Shown: positions 62,757-64,000 of the stretch, piece after piece
Position numbering within the stretch: the first letter of the stretch is position 1
Layout of the letters: every line of letters begins with the position of its first letter
NCBI RefSeq assembly: GCF_000518605.1
Contig: NZ_KI912460.1
Location: forward strand, 296,250-360,249
From: Shewanella fidelis ATCC BAA-318
GTDB lineage: Bacteria > Pseudomonadota > Gammaproteobacteria > Enterobacterales > Shewanellaceae
Reading direction: 5' to 3'
Length of the DNA: 64,000 nucleotides
Translations under genes and position numbers: made by a program
Notes under the pieces: model-generated
Databases searched by the model: none
Seen by the model: the letters and a program-made list of their open reading frames with translations, nothing else
Told to the model about the DNA's origin: nothing

Positions 62757-63230
62757 CTAGTCTAAATCACGATGCCCAAAACGCTGGCGTGTGACTACGC
62801 CCCAGACTTCATCATGATATTTATCTTCAATATATGCACCCGCAGTATAATCATTAACGACATCACGCCAAAAAGCCACAGCATGGTCAGCTCCCGCAAC
62901 CTGCTTAATCTCCCATGAGCCAAGAAGCTGTTTAAATAAGCTAGTGATGAAAGATTTACCAACTCTATTTTTACGAAAGTAAGGCACAACATAGAAATCG
63001 CAGATCTCAAATTGATCTTCACTTTTGTTCTTAATTGCAGTCAACGCAGCTGGTACCTCATCGATATATAGTAAAAAACCTCTGACATCGCCTTCTATTT
63101 TTGGAAATATTGTAAATAAGCCATTTTTGTCAGGTTTATCTGCAATAATCTTCGAAAACTCAGCCGCATAGCCTTGATATAGATTTTCATATACCTGTTT
63201 ATTAGAATCATTAACTTGAACTATGTTCAT
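62757..63230 (-). CDS. GNAT acetyltransferase
   Basis: The 157-residue protein contains the acetyl-CoA-binding core FEICDFYVVPYFRKNRVGKSFITSLFKQL (strand beta-4 and the R-x-x-x-x-G/A loop) and a C-terminal FWRDVV...YTAG segment resembling bacterial GNATs of unknown substrate. It is transcribed toward the MATE terminator. The array of tRNA-like units lies 140 bp upstream. Confidence 0.85.
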   Translation of the reverse strand: MNIVQVNDSNKQVYENLYQGYAAEFSKIIADKPDKNGLFTIFPKIEGDVRGFLLYIDEVPAALTAIKNKSEDQFEICDFYVVPYFRKNRVGKSFITSLFKQLLGSWEIKQVAGADHAVAFWRDVVNDYTAGAYIEDKYHDEVWGVVTRQRFGHRDLD

Positions 63231-63370
63231 TACATCTCCAAAAATGTATTAAGAGTTAAGCTGATACACCCTAGCCAGTATAACTGCTAGATATTGCAGT
63301 AACAGCTGTAATCTCGACAAAAACCAGCTCTTGCTTGCCTACAGGTTTTATCATTCTTTAAATAAAGAAT

Positions 63371-63478
63371 TGCTTGCGGGAGCCTGGTTACTGTTTACAA
63401 AACCTTAGCGACGACCTTTGCCAGCTTATTATAAAGAGTTGAGCCCGACGAGCGACCAAACTGCTCCACCCCGCGTCC
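63371..63478 (-). pseudogene. tRNA-fMet-like unit 1
   Basis: On the minus strand CGCGGGGTGGAGCAG, the D-arm and CGTCGGGCTCA match initiator tRNA. The anticodon loop continues as ACTCTTTATAATAAGC instead of TAACCC, and the T-loop is replaced. The 3' end reads GCTCCCGCAAGCA, so CCA is mutated. Confidence 0.82.
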
Positions 63479-63517
63479 ATGCAAACACAAATAACCAGAT
63501 CTACAAATTTCAGACAC

Positions 63518-63538
63518 AAAAAAACCAGCTTTCGCTGG
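63518..63538 (-). terminator. Terminator following tRNA-like unit 2
   Basis: On the minus strand CCAGC-GAAA-GCTGG is followed by TTTTTTT, a textbook intrinsic terminator with a GNRA loop, 30 bases after the CCA end. Confidence 0.88.
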
Positions 63539-63568
63539 CCTACATTTCTATTTCTGCTATAAAAAAAT

Positions 63569-63676
63569 TGGTTGCGGGAGCCGGATTACTTTCTCCAAAA
63601 ACCTTAGCGACGACCTTCGCCAGCTTTTGTAAAGAGTTGAGCCCGACGCGCTACCAAACTGCTCCATCCCGCGTCC
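63569..63676 (-). pseudogene. tRNA-fMet-like unit 2
   Basis: Best preserved unit: the acceptor stem CGCGGGA/TCCCGCA with the initiator-type C1-A72 mismatch and an encoded CCA 3' end. The CAT anticodon is lost and two inserts replace parts of the anticodon and T loops. Confidence 0.85.
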
Positions 63677-63715
63677 ATGCAAACATAAATAACCAGAACT
63701 GCAAATTTCAGACAT

Positions 63716-63736
63716 AAAAAAACCAGCTTTCGCTGG
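63716..63736 (-). terminator. Terminator following tRNA-like unit 3
   Basis: Identical hairpin (CCAGC-GAAA-GCTGG) and T-run, 198 bp from the previous one. Confidence 0.88.
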
Positions 63737-63766
63737 CCTACATTTCAATTTCTTCTATAAAAGAAT

Positions 63767-63874
63767 TGGTTGCGGGAGCTGGATTACTGTTTACAAAACC
63801 TTAGCAACGACCTTCGCCTAGTTTTTATAAAGAGTTGAGCCCGACGAGCTAGCAAACTGCTCCCCCCCACATCC
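63767..63874 (-). pseudogene. tRNA-fMet-like unit 3
   Basis: Same layout with the same two inserts. The 5' acceptor strand has changed to TGTGGGG, weakening the stem; CCA is kept. Confidence 0.82.
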
Positions 63875-63913
63875 ATACAAACACAAATAACCAGATCTAC
63901 AAATTTCAGACAC

Positions 63914-63934
63914 AAAAAAACCAGCTTACGCTGG
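63914..63934 (-). terminator. Terminator following tRNA-like unit 4
   Basis: Same stem with a GTAA loop, again a GNRA tetraloop, and seven T residues. The loop variation preserves the tetraloop class. Confidence 0.87.
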
Positions 63935-63964
63935 CCTACATTTCTATTTCTTCTATAAAAGAAT

Positions 63965-64000
63965 TGGTTGCGGGAGCTGGATTACTGTTTACAAAACCTT
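63965..64000 (-). pseudogene. tRNA-fMet-like unit 4, truncated by the window edge
   Basis: Only the 3' part (CCA end, acceptor strand, start of the T-loop insert) is visible and matches unit 3. Confidence 0.8.

Larger units (their letters stand above)
63371..64000 (-). repeat. Tandem 198-bp array of initiator-tRNA-derived units
   Basis: Unit starts at 63371, 63569, 63767 and 63965 are exactly 198 bp apart; the last unit is cut by the window edge. A decayed terminator at about 63319-63340 marks a remnant further left. Each unit has a 108-bp tRNA-fMet-like block, a 30-bp linker, a terminator hairpin and a 39-bp spacer (minus-strand order). Repeats are nearly identical by eye. Confidence 0.9.

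Noticed and set aside
63418..63717. 99-codon frame across the tandem array
   Set aside because: It is a reading of the tRNA-like repeat units on the opposite strand; its protein is internally repetitive for that reason.

Overview
The window looks like a chromosomal segment of a marine gammaproteobacterium of the order Alteromonadales (Colwelliaceae/Thalassotalea-like is my best guess). The reasons are the low-to-moderate GC, the gene neighbourhoods (thrS-infC-rpmI-rplT; gyrA/ubiG with nrdAB and a YfaE-type ferredoxin nearby; sppA-ansA; ribE/MATE pump; cmk-rpsA-ihfB-lapA-lapB-pyrF), and a dispersed 170-270 bp repeat ending in ATACCAAT-type inverted repeats. The genus is inference. Most of the window is ordinary housekeeping DNA; the novelty is concentrated in four places.

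Layout. 1-5.3 kb: 3' part of a class I GAPDH gene, a small unknown gene, a RimB-RimK fusion, an SDR and an ecdysteroid-kinase-like phosphotransferase. 5.4-8.5 kb: an accessory-looking locus made of a MatP-like ribbon-helix-helix protein gene, 1.54 kb of gene-free AT-rich DNA carrying several ATGGTNNNACCAT palindromes, and an orphan tyrosine recombinase. 8.7-9.5 kb: RluA-type pseudouridine synthase. 9.8-16.3 kb: a flavin-centred envelope module (outer-membrane porin, multi-domain FMN-binding lipoprotein, ApbE flavin transferase and a TtrS/TtrR-like two-component system), with a shared 16-bp palindrome in two of its promoter regions. 16.3-28.6 kb: DTW-domain protein, PssA, DUF1904, a 59-residue two-helix membrane protein, DacB, acyl-CoA dehydrogenase, NhaA, YaiL, dienoyl-CoA reductase-like SDR, PyrF, LapB, LapA. 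28.7-46.1 kb: ihfB, rpsA, cmk, aroA, an aromatic/aspartate aminotransferase, serC, a serine hydrolase, gyrA, ubiG, a phosphatase and the NrdR-boxed nrdAB-ferredoxin operon. 46.2-63.2 kb: FadH, SppA, AnsA, YeaC, M14 carboxypeptidase, TrxB, the thrS-infC-rpmI-rplT operon, pteridine reductase-like SDR, RibE, MATE pump and two GNAT acetyltransferases. Three copies of the MITE-like repeat lie at 46.3, 51.9 and 55.9 kb.

63.3 kb to the right edge: a tandem array with an exact 198-bp period. Each unit, read on the minus strand, is an initiator tRNA (tRNA-fMet) whose anticodon loop and T loop are replaced by unrelated sequence, followed by its own intrinsic terminator. The array runs off the window.

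How the genes work together. The 9.8-16.3 kb module reads as a sensor-regulated flavin electron-transfer or envelope system: ApbE would attach FMN to the lipoprotein, the porin would admit a substrate, and the PhnD-type sensor kinase with its FixJ-type regulator would switch the genes on. No terminal reductase or cytochrome is present, so the substrate is unknown. The RHH protein, its probable binding sites and the recombinase at 5.4-8.5 kb are the other candidate for an undescribed system. Many operons end in clear intrinsic terminators, which are listed. Several starts were moved from the longest reading frame to a downstream codon with a good Shine-Dalgarno sequence, and infC is assigned the rare start codon AUA.
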